Assembly: GCF_014133895.1 (NCBI RefSeq)
Contig: NC_050727.1
Coordinates: 248,001 to 312,000 of the forward strand
Length of the DNA stretch: 64,000 bases
Source: Torulaspora globosa
Taxonomy: Eukaryota; Ascomycota; Saccharomycetes; Saccharomycetales; Saccharomycetaceae
Reading direction: 5' to 3'
Numbering within the stretch: the first letter of the stretch is position 1; each line of letters begins with the position of its first letter. The translations under genes and the position numbers were made by a program. This document shows, in pieces, positions 63,000 through 64,000 of the stretch. The notes under the pieces were generated by a model. That model ran no database searches. It was not told the DNA's origin and worked only from the letters and a program-made list of their open reading frames with translations.

Positions 63000-64000
63000 C
63001 TATTTCGTTAGATTTTCCGAGAATATTACTCGAGACATATCAAACCAGGGCAGTATTTTGACTATTTTCTTGAAGAATGCAGCGGAATTTGAGGATGACG
63101 CCGAATGGCCCCGCTCGATAACTGTAGTCTTGACGCGGACGCTCCCGTTTTTGTCCTGAGCAGCAGTGAGAAAATCGTTCAGATTTAGATCATAGATTCT
63201 TTTAGAATTCGTTCGTAAGTCAAAATCCTTAATCTCCAAAACCTTAACGTCGTTCTTGAGTCGCACCTCAACCGGAAACGAAAGTCGAAGCAGCGCGTAT
63301 TCTTTGATCAATGCTTGCGACTGCCTTGCGCTTGCAAGGAAAAGCGATAGGTGCTGATGCGATGATGTAACAGATACGGCTTTCATGGCCCTGTGATAAC
63401 AGTGGTCAAAAATGAATGCCATATCAGCGGAGCCGATTATTTCGTACGTTTTTGCACTGCTATTGTTCAAATTGGAGAGATTGATCGTCAACTGTTGTGA
63501 AGTGTCTAGCCAGGCGAATCTCAAAGTTAGCTCAGATTTTTTAAACTGCACAAACTCAACTCCTGATATCTTGCCCAATATATCAAGTTTGGCACTATAT
63601 TTCTTGATGTCGTATTGCGTAAAGCCTGATTTCTTTGGTTTTGTTGAGTGCAACTGATCCAAGGACTTTATTTCATTTTTCAATGAGACGAGTTGAGCAA
63701 CTTTGGCAGTTAATTTGCTTTTGAGCTCACTGCTCTTTTCTGCCAGAGCTTGATGATTGGTGATGTCTACTGCATAGAGAGCCAACTCTTGTTTCAGCTG
63801 TTCTAGTCTAACTTTTTCTTCGAGTCGCTTCTCCTCCTGACAAGCTTCTGGCGGAAGTTCTTTCAAAAGCATAATTTCGTTTTTGATTGCTTCTCGCAGT
63901 GCCTGCGCTTTAGATCGTATATCGCGCGCCTTGGTCAATTCCAGCTCAACCTTGGCATTCTCGCCACGTATTAGAGTTAGATTTTCTTCTAAAACAGCCT
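63000..64000 (-). CDS. SPC105: Kinetochore protein Spc105 (KNL1), C-terminal part
   Basis: Spc105 is the KNL1 kinetochore scaffold that binds microtubules, Bub1-Bub3 and Kre28. The frame is open from the right edge to a stop at 63000, giving 332 residues of an expected 900 or so. The visible part starts in coiled coil (ENLTLIRGENAKVELEL, then EKRLEEKVRLEQLKQELALY). It ends in the tandem RWD-type domain (SGVEFVQFKKSELTLRFAWL...MAFIFDHCYHRAMKAVS). The place after NUP145 fits YGL092W-YGL093W. Confidence 0.92.
   Translation of the reverse strand, partial: AVLEENLTLIRGENAKVELELTKARDIRSKAQALREAIKNEIMLLKELPPEACQEEKRLEEKVRLEQLKQELALYAVDITNHQALAEKSSELKSKLTAKVAQLVSLKNEIKSLDQLHSTKPKKSGFTQYDIKKYSAKLDILGKISGVEFVQFKKSELTLRFAWLDTSQQLTINLSNLNNSSAKTYEIIGSADMAFIFDHCYHRAMKAVSVTSSHQHLSLFLASARQSQALIKEYALLRLSFPVEVRLKNDVKVLEIKDFDLRTNSKRIYDLNLNDFLTAAQDKNGSVRVKTTVIERGHSASSSNSAAFFKKIVKILPWFDMSRVIFSENLTK

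Overview
This window is nuclear DNA of a budding yeast of the family Saccharomycetaceae. The genes are compact and almost all intronless, the one clear intron has the yeast GTATGT / TACTAAC / CAG signals, and nearly every protein matches a Saccharomyces cerevisiae protein in length and motifs. The species belongs to a lineage that did not pass through the whole-genome duplication. From 1 to 20.1 kb the genes interleave orthologs of S. cerevisiae YGR215-YGR222 and YHR147-YHR149. From 21.2 to 64 kb they interleave YGL077-YGL093 with YPL184-YPL196. Pairs duplicated in S. cerevisiae (TOS2/SKG6, MIY1/YGL082W, GUP1/GUP2, MFalpha1/MFalpha2) are single here. The genus (Torulaspora/Zygosaccharomyces side or Lachancea side) cannot be fixed from sequence alone. 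Gene orders and sequences of S. cerevisiae are recalled, not searched.

Layout. 1-5.7 kb: 5' part of PET54, the U5 spliceosomal RNA gene SNR7, TOS2/SKG6, IMP3, and the mitochondrial ribosomal genes MRPL6 and MRPL9. 5.8-20.1 kb: exportin CRM1, a tRNA-Gly(GCC) gene, the GABA permease UGA4, the calcium channel CCH1, GPI1 and RSM27. 21.2-36 kb: choline permease HNM1, helicase DBP3, OXR1, KXD1, APL5, DDC1, MPC1, RSA1, PRM3, an FHA-domain gene (YGL081W-like) and the deubiquitinase MIY1. 36-37.8 kb: a long stretch with no recognisable gene. 37.8-49.4 kb: NAB3, a short COA2-like gene, SCY1, GUP1, LCL3, MAD1 and spliced MMS2. 49.9-58.5 kb: POS5, a candidate H/ACA snoRNA at the position of snR10, the alpha-factor gene, UIP4, an unrecognised small gene, MRN1, LIF1 and NBP35. 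58.6-64 kb: NUP145 and the 3' part of SPC105.

The neighbours do not form one pathway. Several promoters carry sites that fit their gene's known biology: an inverted pair of inositol/choline elements before HNM1, a GABA-type element with GATA sites before UGA4, RRPE and PAC before DBP3, pheromone response elements before PRM3 and the alpha-factor gene, and Reb1 plus TATA before both Pol II small-RNA loci.

I found no undescribed multi-gene system. The items most worth checking are the candidate snR10 with its duplicated 3' end, the unassigned 65-71 residue gene after MRN1, a tRNA-like relic with intact A and B boxes, the two alpha-factor isoforms, and structure in the gene-poor 36-37.8 kb region.
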